From Takakia lepidozioides (taxonomy: Eukaryota > Streptophyta > Takakiopsida > Takakiales > Takakiaceae), in assembly GCA_030704615.1 (NCBI GenBank), contig CM060734.1:25174001-25238000 (forward strand): a DNA stretch of 64,000 nucleotides, written 5' to 3'. Within the stretch, counting starts at the first letter, position 1, and each line of letters starts with the position of its first letter. Of this stretch, positions 1 to 11,304 are shown piece by piece. A program made the position numbers and the translations under genes. The notes under the pieces were generated by a model. It did not search any database and was not told where the DNA came from. It was given only the letters and a program-made list of their open reading frames with translations.

Positions 1-397
1 GAACAGTTCGAGAGTGTGATTTTTCCATATAACCTTCTGAGCAAAACGAAATTCCACCAAAAGGGAAAAAGATAGAGCAGCAGCACATGGTCCATAAATT
101 ATGAAATTGCGGTGCAAGGGTGTAGTTATGTTTGGCCCTAGGGACCTCTGGTTCTATGTGGAATAGGAAAATGCAAACCATATTATTTGCATATGTTCGC
201 AGCCTAGTTATCATTCCTGACGTGAAGTGGCGCTGACACGTCGGCCGTCACGTCACGTCGAATCCGGACGTTTACCCATGTAAATTTTTTTACATTTGAC
301 TTTTACGATTTACTTCTATCCTTTCTAATGACATGGCAGCCACGGTATAAAACAGACGTGGCCAATTATTAATATTTATTAATTCTTTTTAGACAAT
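1..397. other. no gene recognised; AT-rich flank of palindrome array
   Basis: No coding potential is visible. A GC-rich stretch around 218-270 contains several CACGTC/GACGTG-type words (ACGT cores that plant bZIP or bHLH proteins can bind), followed by AT-rich sequence leading into the palindrome array. Nothing identifies it as a particular element end. Confidence 0.4.
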
Positions 398-1155
398 GCG
401 TCCGCCTATATTGGCGGTCGCATATAATTTATTATTTTTTAAATGAAGCGACCGCCCATATTGGCGGTCGTTTGTAATTTAATATTTTGTTAAATTAAGC
501 GACCGCCCATATTGGTGGTCGCTTGTATTTTATTATATTTTAATATAAGCGACCACCTATATTGACGGTTGGTTGAAGTTTATTATGTTTTAAATGAAGC
601 GACCGCCCAGATTGGCGGTCGCTCGCACTTTATTATATTATTATTATTATTATATCTTTAATATATTTTGTAAAAATACAGCGACCGCAGCTTTAGTTTT
701 TTTTTGAATTTAGCGACCGCCATTTAGCAGCGGTCACTTATTTTTATTCTGATTCTTAAATAAAGCGACCGCCGTTTGGCGGTCGCTTCTTTAGTAAATT
801 TTTGAAAAATGCAGCGACCGCCATTTGGCGGCTGTCGCTATTTTTGTTAATAAACAATACAGCGACCGCCATTTAGCGGCGGTCGCTTGATTTGATTTTG
901 ATTCTTAAATTAAGCGACCGCCGTTTGGCGGTCGCTTACTTAATATAGTTTTTTAAATGAAGTGACCGCCATTTAGCGGCGGTCGCTTATTTTTATTTTG
1001 AATCTTGAATTAAGCGACCGCCAATAGGCGGTCGCTTATTTAATATATATTTTAAAAATACAGCGACCGCCATGTGGCGGTCGCTCTTCTTGTTTTTATA
1101 AATATTCTTGTTTTTTAATTTTTTGGAAATCCAGGGACCCACCGTATGGCGGGTT
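398..1155. repeat. array A: GCGACCGCC palindromes at ~50-bp period
   Basis: About fifteen copies of a short imperfect palindrome (GCGACCGCC, 4-7 bp loop, GGCGGTCGC) lie in AT-rich DNA. Copies start near 398, 448, 499, 549, 599, 681, 713, 765, 814, 862, 914, 962, 1014, 1063 and 1134. Most steps are 48-52 bp. The loops vary (CATATT, ATTTA, GTTT), the stems are conserved, and compensating changes are rare. The spacers are AT-rich and not conserved. Each unit could form a 9-bp-stem hairpin. The array ends about 180 bp before a TATA-like box. Subterminal transposon repeats are the nearest known analogue; function is inferred only. Confidence 0.9.
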
Positions 1156-1673
1156 TTTTTTTTTTTTTTTTAAATCATGAAGCGGCGCTTGGTCAGCCAC
1201 GTGGCGAGGTGCCACGGGTCAGGAAAAAGTTTTGAACCCTTGATCTCTCCCATGTGGGTACGCGTGGCAAGGCGCCACTGGCCTATCGCGCTTTTTTAAG
1301 CATTATGCCATTTATTTTGGGGGGGCCTGGTGGGCGCCTATATAAACCATTCCCCCCTCTTTTTTCTAATCACTTTTCCCCCTCTCGTGGTGCGGTTCCT
1401 TGGCATCATGTAGTCCTTTCGGACTTCGTTGCTTGGCACTGCCAACGGGAGATGCAAATGTGACTATTAGGGAGGGGGGAGGGGGGAGGTTTTGTCGGTT
1501 TTTTATTGGTCAGTCCCACACCCTTATTCACGGTTCAATCATCGTATCACCATTTTGCCGTTTTCGAATCTCCGGCGGCTTGTTTTTTTGCATAATCTAC
1601 GAAGACACCATCCACACGCGTCCATTGCCGTTTTCTAAGGTTTTGTCCCCTGTAGTGGCCAAAGGTTTATACA
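1156..1673 (+). promoter_or_regulatory. putative promoter/leader of kinase-like gene
   Basis: A TATATAAA box lies at 1339-1346 in a GC-rich setting, followed by a C- and T-rich stretch (1349-1385) typical of plant transcription start regions. The first plausible ATG of the downstream reading frame is at 1674. The region also holds a poly-T run near 1155. Assignment is by position and motif only. Confidence 0.35.
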
Positions 1674-3059
1674 ATGTTGGGGGTTGTGAATTCAAGTTAT
1701 GGGGCGGGGTCGTCTGGGGGTCGGAGGAAGAAAAAACGTGCCCATGAGCGGGATAGCCAAGTCAACAAGTCAGACTACCCAGGACCGGCTGCTTTGGATA
1801 GGGTGAAAGAAGATTTCAAATTTTCCAGCAGAATATGGAGAGGAAAATGACGAACGTTTTGGCGGGGGTTAAATGGATGGCGGACAGGGACAAGCCGAAG
1901 TTCAATCGGTGGATCCAAAGCAGGGCGAAAGACGCCACGTGGAATTTGAGGTAGCTAATGAAGACATGGAAGGGTAGAACAACCGAGGGTCGAGTGTCAT
2001 CCACCGAAACTGCGTTAATGCGGCGTGTCGAGTATTGGGCTTGCTCGACATGTCAGAATTCACATCGCCAGACTAGGGTTGTCCCTTGGAAGGCGGGGTC
2101 ATCGGGTGGGGGAGGTACAACTGGTCTTTATTACCTAAACTCTAGTGCGAAGGTGGTAGAGATTGGCCCTTACAAAGAAGGAGGGTATGTTAAGGTCCGT
2201 CAGTATAGGATTGTTGGCGATTCTAGAATACCGCAGCGTTAGGAGCTAGCGGGAAAAAAACCCAAATCCAAAAATCCAGAAAAGGCCTTGAGACAACATA
2301 ACGACGAGTGTTTGACAGTGAAGTTCCAGCATCCGGGTGTTATCTCATATTTTGATATGAATGCACGTGAGGTAGAGGGTTACAGTCGCTGGTGGAATGG
2401 GAGGACAATACGCGACATGATGAACCTTGACAGAAAATGGGGCAACGATTCGGACAACAGGGTGATTTTGGAACAAAGGGGAACGGAAGCAGAGTTCCAG
2501 GAATGCGATCGCTTGCTTTGTTTCCGGAAAGTGCGCAGTAAACTTGCATGGGCAGTGGTGTGCATCATGGATGTTGTCCACAAGAACGGTGTCCTGCACA
2601 ACGACTTATCCCCCGACAATATCTTGTTGCATTTCCAGATGACACCGAGGATATCAAGATTGGGGTGTGTGATTGGGGCTTAGCCACCCCATTGGGCATA
2701 CGCAAAGCCTCGTCGTACCAGTTTGAAAACCAAGACAAGCTGGACCGGGAACTCGCGAAAAGATGGTGGGTGAAAAAAGATATTGCATCGGTTTTCAATG
2801 CGAATACCACGCCCCCCCCAAGGACATGACGTCGCAGGCCTTTGCCGTTGGGAAGATAGCGGTACGAATAAATGGCGGCGCTCATTATGATCAAAGTATG
2901 TTCGAGGACCAATTTACGGGAGGTTGTTGGCATTCAATGCTACAAAGATTGTACGACAACAACAAAAATGAAAGAGTCACATTAGCCCATGTAGTACTTC
3001 GGTTCATGGGCAAGCCATTCAATTGGCCTGAGCCGAAAGACGTATATAAGACGGAGTAG
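1674..3059 (+). pseudogene. protein kinase-like gene, broken
   Basis: A kinase-fold protein can be followed through several frames. A basic N-terminal part starts at 1674. The N-lobe lies around 1958-2340, with a GGYVKV-type glycine-rich segment and an ELAGK segment where the ATP-binding lysine would sit. The catalytic loop reads HNDLSPDNILL near 2598-2630. The metal-binding motif reads DWG near 2676. The C-lobe runs to a stop at 3057-3059. The catalytic Asp and Asn of the loop are kept, but HRD is replaced by HND and DFG by DWG. Damage seen: an in-frame TAG at 2240-2242 and frame changes near 1850-1950, 2635 and 2826. I cannot place it in a known plant kinase subfamily. It lies directly downstream of palindrome array A and may be element cargo. 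Confidence 0.6.
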
Positions 3060-3149
3060 ACCATAGTCTCGTAGATATGAGATTTGTGGCAGTACAATGG
3101 TTCTTTTATGAAGACAGAACTCAATTTTGATCGTGCATGTAATAAATAA

Positions 3150-3690
3150 AATCCCATTGTAAATATTACATTGCATATGTTCGACCCTGGCACCTGTTAT
3201 CGCAACATAAATGGTTTGTGTATTGTCTCACTATTTATATTTGTAATGTTCCAACGTGGCTGATAGGGTTATGAGAAAACGATAAATTAGTTCCGTACGA
3301 GTTAAACAACTAACGTCCCACATCTCATTCGGATATGCGACACTACCATGTGAGGCATGAGTCTATAAGTAACATGTGCACATGCGACCTCCGAAGTCCG
3401 AACGTTCAATACTAGGTCCAACAAATGCTTTGCTCGAACGTTCCGAGGTCGCATGTACACCTGTTACTTATTGATTCATGCCTCACATGGTAGTGTCGTG
3501 AATGAGAATGAGATATAGAACGTAAGTTGTCTAACTCCTACGGAACCAATACATCGTTTTTCTCATAACCTTGTCAGAAACGTTGGAACATTGGAACATA
3601 CAAACAGTGACACAGTACACGGCCGATTTTGTTGAAATGACATCTGTGAGGTTCGAGCATATGCAATTTATTATTTACAACGGAACTTTA
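3150..3690. repeat. long fold-back (inverted repeat), ~270-bp arms
   Basis: The sequence from about 3155 to 3412 is matched, inverted, by about 3422-3685. Examples: CATATGTTCGA near 3174 against TCGAGCATATG near 3654; AATGTTCCAACG near 3246 against CGTTGGAACATT near 3579; CCATGTGAGGCATGA at 3347 against TCATGCCTCACATGG at 3477. The inner ~165 bp of the arms is the best conserved, and the loop is only some 10-20 bp. A transcript would form a long hairpin. It begins just after the stop of the kinase-like pseudogene. It could be a fold-back transposon or an inverted duplication producing small RNAs. Confidence 0.85.
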
Positions 3691-3765
3691 TTTACTCGGG
3701 GGACCGGTACTGCTGCAGGAGCGCAACTGATGGTGCGAGTTCTCTATTGATTGGAGCTGTCACAA

Positions 3766-4150
3766 CCAATGTCAACAATCATATTTACGGTAAGGTGTTT
3801 CATGCTATTATTGTTCCACTAGCTGAATTCTGTAGTACTCTTTTTGCTATTCCCATGCCAACAACATCAGGTCCTCTGAGACTGTCATGTTCAAATGAAC
3901 GTATCAGCCACCCCGGCCAGCTTGCAGGCTGCAGCCACGGCCCACCATAAATTGAATGAATTAGAGATTTTGTGCTCAGTTCATGGTTTCATGTCCGTGG
4001 TGGCTGATACGGAATTTGGAATATGACAGTCCCAGTGGACCTGATGTTGCTGGCATGGGAGTAGCAAAACGATTCCTAAAGAAATCAGCTACATGAACAT
4101 CGGCAATATGAAACACCTTGCAGTACATATGATTCTTGAGATTATTTGCA
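3766..4150. repeat. second fold-back, ~145-bp arms
   Basis: About 3770-3912 is repeated inverted at about 3990-4145. The arms are strongly similar: both contain CCCATGCCA(A/G)CAACATCAGG in opposite orientation (near 3853 and 4045), and conceptual translations of the two arms resemble each other. The ~75-bp loop is not palindromic. The weak reading frames inside are products of the repeat, not evidence of genes. Confidence 0.85.
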
Positions 4151-4204
4151 CGGATTATTTGTGTTTGTGCCTTCAAGTGACGAACATTTCCGCCATGGTG
4201 CGGA

Positions 4205-4310
4205 AGAGGTGCATTGGCCACATGAAACGGTTGATGTGATACCATTTCACAAATGTATCACATTGCATTTGTGAAAATGTATCACATGAACCGTTCCATG
4301 TGGCCTACGG
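4205..4310. repeat. third small fold-back, ~45-bp arms
   Basis: TGGCCACATGAAACGGTT near 4213 is matched by AACCGTTCCATGTGGCC near 4288, and CATTTCACAAATG near 4243 by CATTTGTGAAAATG near 4270. The arms are separated by about 10-15 bp. It lies 60 bp from the previous fold-back. Confidence 0.75.
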
Positions 4311-4760
4311 GAGTCTTTGATGGGTACGAGATCAATGTGGCCTACGAGATTAGCTTCCACCAACAAACATGTGATCATTTCAGAAGCGTTTGAAGCGACG
4401 ATGAGCAAGGTTCTTCATCCAAATGTTCAACATGCTGAGGTCTTCTGTAATGTCTTTTGCTTCGTAATGAGGTGCATCTCCAACTCTTATTTTTCCAATG
4501 TTGATATCTTCCATCTGGAATATATCCACACATGCGTATATAAATACTTAAAAAACCAAATGACCACAAAACTGGAAGTTGGGGATAAGACTTATAAAAG
4601 TGGAGATGGTCATTTCCTTATTTAAGGATTTCTGCACACATGTGTAGATCTGATCCAGGTGGAGAACATCGACATATGGGATAAAGTGGACATGGAAAAG
4701 CACCGCATTACGAAGCATGAGACACTACAAAAAGAGCTTCAAAAGGCATACTATGTAACA
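4311..4760. other. no gene recognised
   Basis: Short open frames on both strands here show no family signature. The stretch joins the fold-backs to the 120-bp satellite. Confidence 0.3.
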
Positions 4761-5180
4761 GGTCCCGGTCTAATATGAGACAAAACCCCTTTCATTCAAT
4801 GGGCGATTGAATGGTTGCCCATCCAAATGATTTTTGTTTGCTTTCAATCTTTGCCACTATGTTCAATATACCATGTATCAGGTCCCGGACTAATATGAGA
4901 TCAATCAAAATTCATTCGATGGCTCAACGGATGGTTGGCCATCGAAATGATTTTGGTTCGCTTTGAGACTTGGCCAGTATGTTCAATGTACCATGTAAGA
5001 GGTCCCAGAGTAATATGAGATCAATCGAAATTCGTTCAATGGCTGAACGGATGGTTTTCCATCCAAATGATTTTGGTTCGCTTTGAGACTTGGGCAGTGT
5101 GTTCAATGTACCATCTCACAGATCCCAGTGCAATATGAGATCAATCAAAATTCGTTCGATGGGCCAATGACATCTGGTTT
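4761..5180. repeat. 120-bp tandem satellite, block 1
   Basis: Units begin at 4761, 4881, 5001 and 5121, an exact 120-bp spacing, each with GGTCCC(A/G)G..TAATATGAGATC. Each unit carries ATTCGTTCAATGG, a (C/A)ATCCAAATGATTTT word and TTGGCCAGTATGTTCAATGTACCAT. The last unit breaks off near 5170. Open frames crossing it on the minus strand are shadows of the repeat. Confidence 0.9.
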
Positions 5181-5762
5181 TTGTTCATTGCGAAAAAGAA
5201 ATCTTGCAATGCGTGCACGGCTATTGCACCCATTGAACGGATGTGGTTGAAGCCCATCTTTTGCCCGCATGTACTTGAACATGTGTACGACCCATGTGCC
5301 GAGACACAACAGAAGAACCAATCATTTGCCTCCCCATCGACGCGCTTACCCCTCAAGTCATTCAAGAATTTAATTTAAATGAATTTTAAGCCAATAAATA
5401 GGTTGACACCGCCTTCCATTGGGGGTTTCTGCCACGTATCGATTTTGTTTTTGGCTCAATTTTGTTCTGCGGCTTCCAGCATCCCACCACTACTCCCCCG
5501 CCAAAATTTGGACCAATTAAAAATGTCCAAAAAAAAAAGTGTTCTCTTTGCTCATTATTGCAAAACTCTCTATGAAGAGTGCATGAAGTGGAACACAAAT
5601 CAAGTTTGGAGTGCAAAACAGGGAATAAACTGTGGTTTTGGGTCCAAATGAATTTTGTTCGCTTCCAAATTTGGCACGCACGTTGCATATGGAGTCATTA
5701 CATGCCCCATTTAAAAACGGAATGAAAAAAAAAATCATGAGCACGCGAAACGCAGTTCAACA
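5181..5762. other. spacer between satellite blocks, no gene recognised
   Basis: About 580 bp separate the two satellite blocks. It contains one more diverged copy of the CCAAATGA(A/T)TTT-TTCGCTTCCAAATTTGGC part of the satellite near 5645-5690. No protein family is recognisable. Confidence 0.35.
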
Positions 5763-6180
5763 GGTCCCAAAGTAATAGCAGATCCAACGAAATTCATTCA
5801 AGGGGTGAACGGATGGTTGCCCATCCAAATCATTTTTGTTTGCTTCCTAACTTTGCCAGTACATTTGGGACACCCTCTCACATGTCTCGTACTAATATGA
5901 GATCAATCGAAATTCATTCGATGGCTCAACAGATGGTTGCCTATCGAAATGATTTTGGATCGATTTGAGACTTGGCCAGTATGTTCAATGTACCATGTAA
6001 GAGGTCCCAGAGTAATATGAGATCAATCAAAATTTGTTCAATGGGCCAATAGATGGTTGCCCATCTAAATGATTTTCATTCGCTTCGAGACTTGGCCAGT
6101 ATATTCAACGTACCATCTGACAGGTCCCAAAGTAATATGAGATCAATCGAAATTATTTTGTGCTTCGAGAACTTTGTGGG
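5763..6180. repeat. 120-bp tandem satellite, block 2
   Basis: Units begin at 5763, 5883, 6003 and 6123, again at 120-bp spacing, and are related to block 1. The last unit is truncated after GATCAATCGAAATT. Confidence 0.9.
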
Positions 6181-6675
6181 TATGTTCGTCATACGTAAAA
6201 AGATCATAGATTTTGAGAAATGATTATGAAATACGCAGGGACCAGACGAAATTTTTTGGAAGACGACCGTTCGTAACTCGTTATAACTTATTGGTTAACA
6301 TCAATTTTCCTTGTTCTCCAGCTTTCGAAGTTCATTGCAGATACCCACATACACGTCATGACCAAATATGACACCATCGTAAAATTATTTACAGGGTGAA
6401 CTACTTATTCCCCATCACACGAGTGTAAATGTGAAGAAAACGTTGCTCATGCAATTGAAATTGGCGGAATGCTATCATTGTGTTTTGCAACAATATTCAA
6501 GGTACAACAAGAATGCACATTGTCTATGTACTACGCTGCCAGTCATTAAAAGCCTAGTCGTCACTGTCCGAGGACAAGAGATGTGATGTTGTGGCCTGAT
6601 TTGCACTGCCAATACGGAGAGCTTGCGACCGTGATCTCGTGGTCAATGAGGGGCCCAATGGCATGTGATCAATTC
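6181..6675. other. no gene recognised
   Basis: AT-rich to neutral sequence between the satellite and the RING-like pseudogene. Nothing specific is seen. Confidence 0.3.
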
Positions 6676-6679
6676 TGGC

Positions 6680-8590
6680 CTACATCCGCCTACTTTGCGG
6701 TGAAAGTTGACTTTCTTCTTCACTCTCACGACGTGGCGGAGGTGGATCGACAACAAGTGCTCGGGCTACATGCAAATCGACAACGAGGCCGTCCACATTC
6801 GACAATAGAGCCCCCGAAACACGATGATAACGGTCTGTCCATAGTCGCCTCCATTGCTCTACAACTGCCTTGATGGTACTTTTGAAACTTTCCAGTTGCA
6901 TCTCGCGGGCCCTGTCCCTAATCATTGTGCCGTTTCGACGATAAGCCGCCTCATACGCCTCATTCATTCGGCGTTGACATATTATAGCATCTTCCAGTTC
7001 GGACAACAACAAATGTCTCCTAATCGATTCTCGGTCATACAATTCGTTCTCCTCCGGCACCCATGGAACCTGTGGGGGAGCCAGATAAACCTGGACCTTC
7101 TCTGACTCTAATGCCCTCCCAAATTGCGGTAAAACTGCTCTCTCTCCCATCAATCAGGAATGCCTCCCGCATGTATGATTATCTCCCAGTCAGATGTGAC
7201 CCAGAAATACTGGGGATCTTTGACGTATGCCGGGTTTCCGGCATGTATGCCATGCATCTCTCTGTCTGCATCCCATACAAAGTTTTTGCCCCAATGCACA
7301 CAATTCAAAAATATAAATGGTAGCCCATCCAATGGGAGGTTGTGTCGGTTGTATTCAAAACCTATGGGCATCCTTTCCTCCAAGCCCACCAGCTCATAGA
7401 AACGGTGATGGATTGATGTACGGCATTCTGGGCAAGCGCTCATCCGCAAGGCTTGCGGGATAAGACATGTGAGATGGAACATATGTCCACATGATCCAAA
7501 CACATGACATCCCTCTGGGCCGTATGGATTCCTACACATCGAACAAACTGTGCCATCTGATATCCATGACGGCAAAACGCGTCGTGGTATCTCCTCCTTC
7601 TGGGCCGGTTTGATGTGGCTGGTCATCCTCTATCTCCAATTCCCAGTTTATGCTTCTGTTCGACCCCAAAATTTTGTGCTCACATTGATCGAACATAGAA
7701 TCCACATCCACCCAGTTGGTATACCCGGCGAACACGCTTGATGCGATGCGGAGATCGTTATACCTTTGCATGTTGGCATAAATGCTATCCACGCTACGGT
7801 TCGACATGCGTGCGACACGTTGCAAGGCTGACAGTGCCCGCCCTACCCGTGCTTCTCTGGAGGCCAAATGGGTCGCCCATTGTATCCAATTATCCCAATC
7901 GCCATTCAATAGGACCCATGCCCGAATCTCCAATGTTTTGGACAAACGCCATGCAGTTGTTATGGCAATGTCCCGCTCATTTGTAACGCGGTCGACATCA
8001 GATATCGGATTCATCTCGGATTGAATGGCGACCCTCGAGCATTCCCCGGTTTTCAGTACTGGTTCTTTTCATTTCCTCCATCTCTCATCTGCAATTTGCT
8101 GTTCCTCAACCATGGTTTCATCGGCCGTAGGATCAAGGACGTCCGTAATTTTGTGAATGATGAGGTCAATACTGCGATCGGGCATTGCAAACTCCGCGTC
8201 CATGTCCACGACGTTTGTTCGATCCTCATTGTGGACAATTGTGCCTTCATTGTTTGGAGGCATGTCTTGCAATCTAGTTTCCAACTCGGCTATGCGCAGT
8301 GTTTGCCAGTCCAGTCGGTCCTGGAGGGTCCTGATTCGCTGGTCTCTTTAAGTCAGTTGTTCCTCTAACGTTGCAGCCGGTTGTGTTCCAAACGTGTCCG
8401 GGATGTACTCCAAATTGTATAGCATCCTTGCATTTCTCCTACTAGTAGTTTGCCGATTCACTGGACGCAACAGTATGACCTCCACGTACAACATGGCTGC
8501 CAAGATGTACGGGATTTGGCCCTTTAAGAGAGGTTGACCCCACAATGTGCAATGCGAAATGCAAGTTCGTGCAAGACCTGGACTCTACGT
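6680..8590 (-). pseudogene. RING-finger protein gene, broken
   Basis: One minus-strand gene can be followed from about 8590 to 6680. The segment 8545-7532 stays in a single frame interrupted by stops near 8348 and 8069. Another frame continues from about 7626 to 7150, and a third from 7153 to 6680. The middle segment carries a RING finger: CSMC, then CGHMFHLTC, then CPEC (Cys-x2-Cys, Cys-x-His-x2-His-x2-Cys, Cys-x2-Cys), as in E3 ubiquitin ligases. The upstream part has a predicted helical stretch with RDQRIRTLQDRLDWQ, and the downstream part is helical and charged. The family is unknown to me beyond the RING. Two stops and two frame changes make it a decayed copy. Retroelement B begins 25 bp upstream of the readable part. 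Confidence 0.6.
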
Positions 8591-8615
8591 AATTGTTTCA
8601 GGTTTGTATGTCATG

Positions 8616-9340
8616 TGTCGCGGCCCTTTGCCTTGAGGGCAGCGGGTCGGGACACAAGAGGGGCTGCCCCTATGGTGGGGGCAGTGGCAACAATAGGTAC
8701 AGGGGCTGAAGCACCCTTGAGTGCCCAAGGCACTCAAGGAGGCGGAGGCACTCACTAGGTGGAGCCCCGCACACCGGGTTGCGGTGGGGGTGGGTCCACT
8801 AGGAGTGGTGGTAGCTTAGTGGGTCTTAGTAGGGGTGGCATAAGACTCACCATGGGGCGGAGACCTTGTGGTGGGAGTTGTGGGGAGTCTTGGGACTCAT
8901 CACGGTCCAATGGGGCCGTGGTGGGTGGGCCAAGACTCACCGCGACTCATCACCGGGAATCGAGGGTTTTCGTGGTGGTTCGCCATAAAATGACTAGGTT
9001 GTTTGTGAAATCCCCGCGGACAGTCACAGAATTATATATAGGGAGTAGTAATCCCGAGAACGGTGCAAGCCCGTTGGTGACCAAAAACTGGTGAGTAAGC
9101 GTGCGAGCCGGAAAGCGACCAAGGTGTGGGGAGCTGTTCCGGACTGCCGACAACCAAAGGGAATTTCCATTAGGCCCAAATTGAACGAGGGTCTGGTGGA
9201 GGAGTAAAGGGGGACCGTTATGTCCCGGTGAGCAGCCGAAGCTCCGAGTTGGCCCGGCGGCCAGTTTGGGAGTTAGGCGCGTGCATGAAAGCGAGTAACT
9301 ATGACTTGAAGGGGAGCTTACCAAAGTGAGGTGCGCGACA
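8616..9340 (+). repeat. LTR of copy B
   Basis: 725 bp, beginning TGTCGCGGCCC and ending GTGCGCGACA. It is colinear with the element A LTRs on the opposite strand and contains the same TATATATA box near 9034. Confidence 0.9.
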
Positions 9341-9741
9341 CTTGGTATTAGAGCTTAGAGTTCAGTACGCAATCGTCCTTGAGATCGGCCTCATCATGGG
9401 GTCGGGCAAGACAAAGCGAAAGCGGAACGGCCCGAAAAATGATGATCTTGGTGAGCCCGGCGGGGGCGACGTGTCACCGAAGCGTCAATCGGAAGAGGCG
9501 ATTCATGCTTTGAAAATGAGGCCGCTCAAGAATGGGAGAAATTTTGGGAGTCGGACCCCGAGGACTTCCCAGAGGCTCCGCCAGACCAACAGATGTCTCC
9601 CATGCCAGCAGCCTTTTGGGAAGGGTTGTTGGCGCAGTTTGGCGGGACGTTGAAAGACGTGTTGAAGGTGGCTAATGCCACTTCCACTAAGGCAAAGTTT
9701 AAGGTGAAGCCTAAGGAACCCGACACCTTCGAGGGCGTCCA
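8616..9741 (+). mobile_element. Ty3/gypsy copy B, 5' LTR plus truncated gag
   Basis: A 5' LTR-leader-gag fragment in the plus orientation, the same family as element A. After the LTR (8616-9340) comes a primer-binding site with one change (TGGTATTAGAGC near 9343). A gag start at 9396 (MGSGKTKRKRNGP) follows, whose frame is lost after about 9500 and resumes at about 9593-9741. Similarity to element A stops at about 9741, within the segment just before the gag core. The rest of the element and its 3' LTR are absent from this locus. Confidence 0.9.
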
Positions 9742-11304
9742 AAAGCCCAGACCAGTTGTTTATATCACAGTAATTCCCACCAGTGGAGTGAGCCCCTCAC
9801 AAAGTTAGTGCTTGTTCCCCTTTGTTCCGCCCACATTGGGCGCGGGGTCTATGGCCACAAAGCTACAGCAAACATGAGTACATTCTTTCTTCTTGACGTA
9901 AATTAAGGCTGAGTGAACCTCTGGTTGGAAGAAGTGGCAACTGTAACAATTGAATGTGACCTGCAGATTACGGGCAAGGACAAAGCTTGGGTTCTGCAAT
10001 GCCAAGGTGGCCTGGCGTTTGAAAACTGTCTTTGTTGAGGGCCACTAGTCTTGCACAAACTCATGGTCAAAGACATTTGAAGCCGATGCATCCTCCTGAA
10101 TCATATCAACACATCCTGATTTAGCTCATCTCAGATTTTTATCAGTCATGACACATCCATGAAAGTGAAATATGTCAATTTAAATCTGCTGGGTTTGTAC
10201 TTGACTGAAAGATAGATACAAGTGCAATCATCCAATATCTTCTTTAATCAAAAGATTGGGGGCCATCCCTTCAGCAATGTCTTGGCTTAATGCCATTTCC
10301 AGAGTCACATGTACCAGTAGGTAGTACATGGATAGCAGTACTAGATTGTAGAGCCCTCTTTGCCTTTAGATTTCAAATTTCAACATGTAAAAGCAGATAA
10401 GTGACCAGACATGTATATTCACTGATATTGGACCTATAATACCATAATGGAAATTCGCGAAGAATCTCCATCAACTTTTAGGTGGTTGCAAAACAATATG
10501 AGTTAAGAGTGTACTAGAGGACGCTCAAGCTGCAAACGGACATTGCCTGGGGCCTCCTGAACATTTTTTACAACATCTGCAGCAGTATAACATACTCAAG
10601 TCTACGATGGCTGTTCACAACTCCTGTTATACAGTCTCCTTCTTTCACTTGTGTGGTCTGCTGGATATTAGCAAATAACTGCCATTCCTGTGGGTTCGAC
10701 TTCAGAAACTACAATGGCACTCTTCCCACCTGGTCCACAGGCATCCCTGGTAAATAGAAATGGATTTGTAGGGAGTCTTTCCCTCAGTGTTTATGACATT
10801 GAACATTTCAGTTCAAGGTAAATGCCATGTTATAGTTTATGTTGGACACAACAAGTCTCCCAAAAGGTGAGAATGGAGCCTCATTGCACTTCGAAGGCCT
10901 CACAAAAGTGCCTGAAAAGAAGCAGCTGTTTGTTTCCATTTTACCAGTAAAGGCAAAATATGCCCACAGAATACTTCACCGAATGAATCACAGGTGCTAC
11001 GAGGAGGCAGACTAGACCGATATGCCTTTGTGCCATGCTACAACTAGGGTACAAAATCTTCTTAATGGTTCTCAGAAAGTATGTCAAGGAAACAGTCTCA
11101 AAGCACATACTTCTCTTCTTCAGTATCGTCCTTTTTTGACCTGTCATGCGTTACTCTGGCCACCGTCTCTAGCACAGCCTGCACAGCCAATGTTTCATAC
11201 ATCAGGACAACACATGTAAATCTTCCTCCTCCCTAGTAATAATAGGACCTAGATTTCCACCAAGGTCACAACAATATGCCAGGATTGAGCAGAGTGAGGT
11301 AGAA
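9742..11304. other. unassigned sequence between two retroelements
   Basis: About 1.56 kb without a convincing gene. It is neither LTR nor gag/pol and shows no obvious internal repeats. It may be host sequence interrupted by elements A and B. Confidence 0.3.

Noticed and set aside
3747-4245. two small genes on opposite strands encoding similar peptides
   Set aside because: The similarity of the peptides is explained by the inverted repeat they are translated from.
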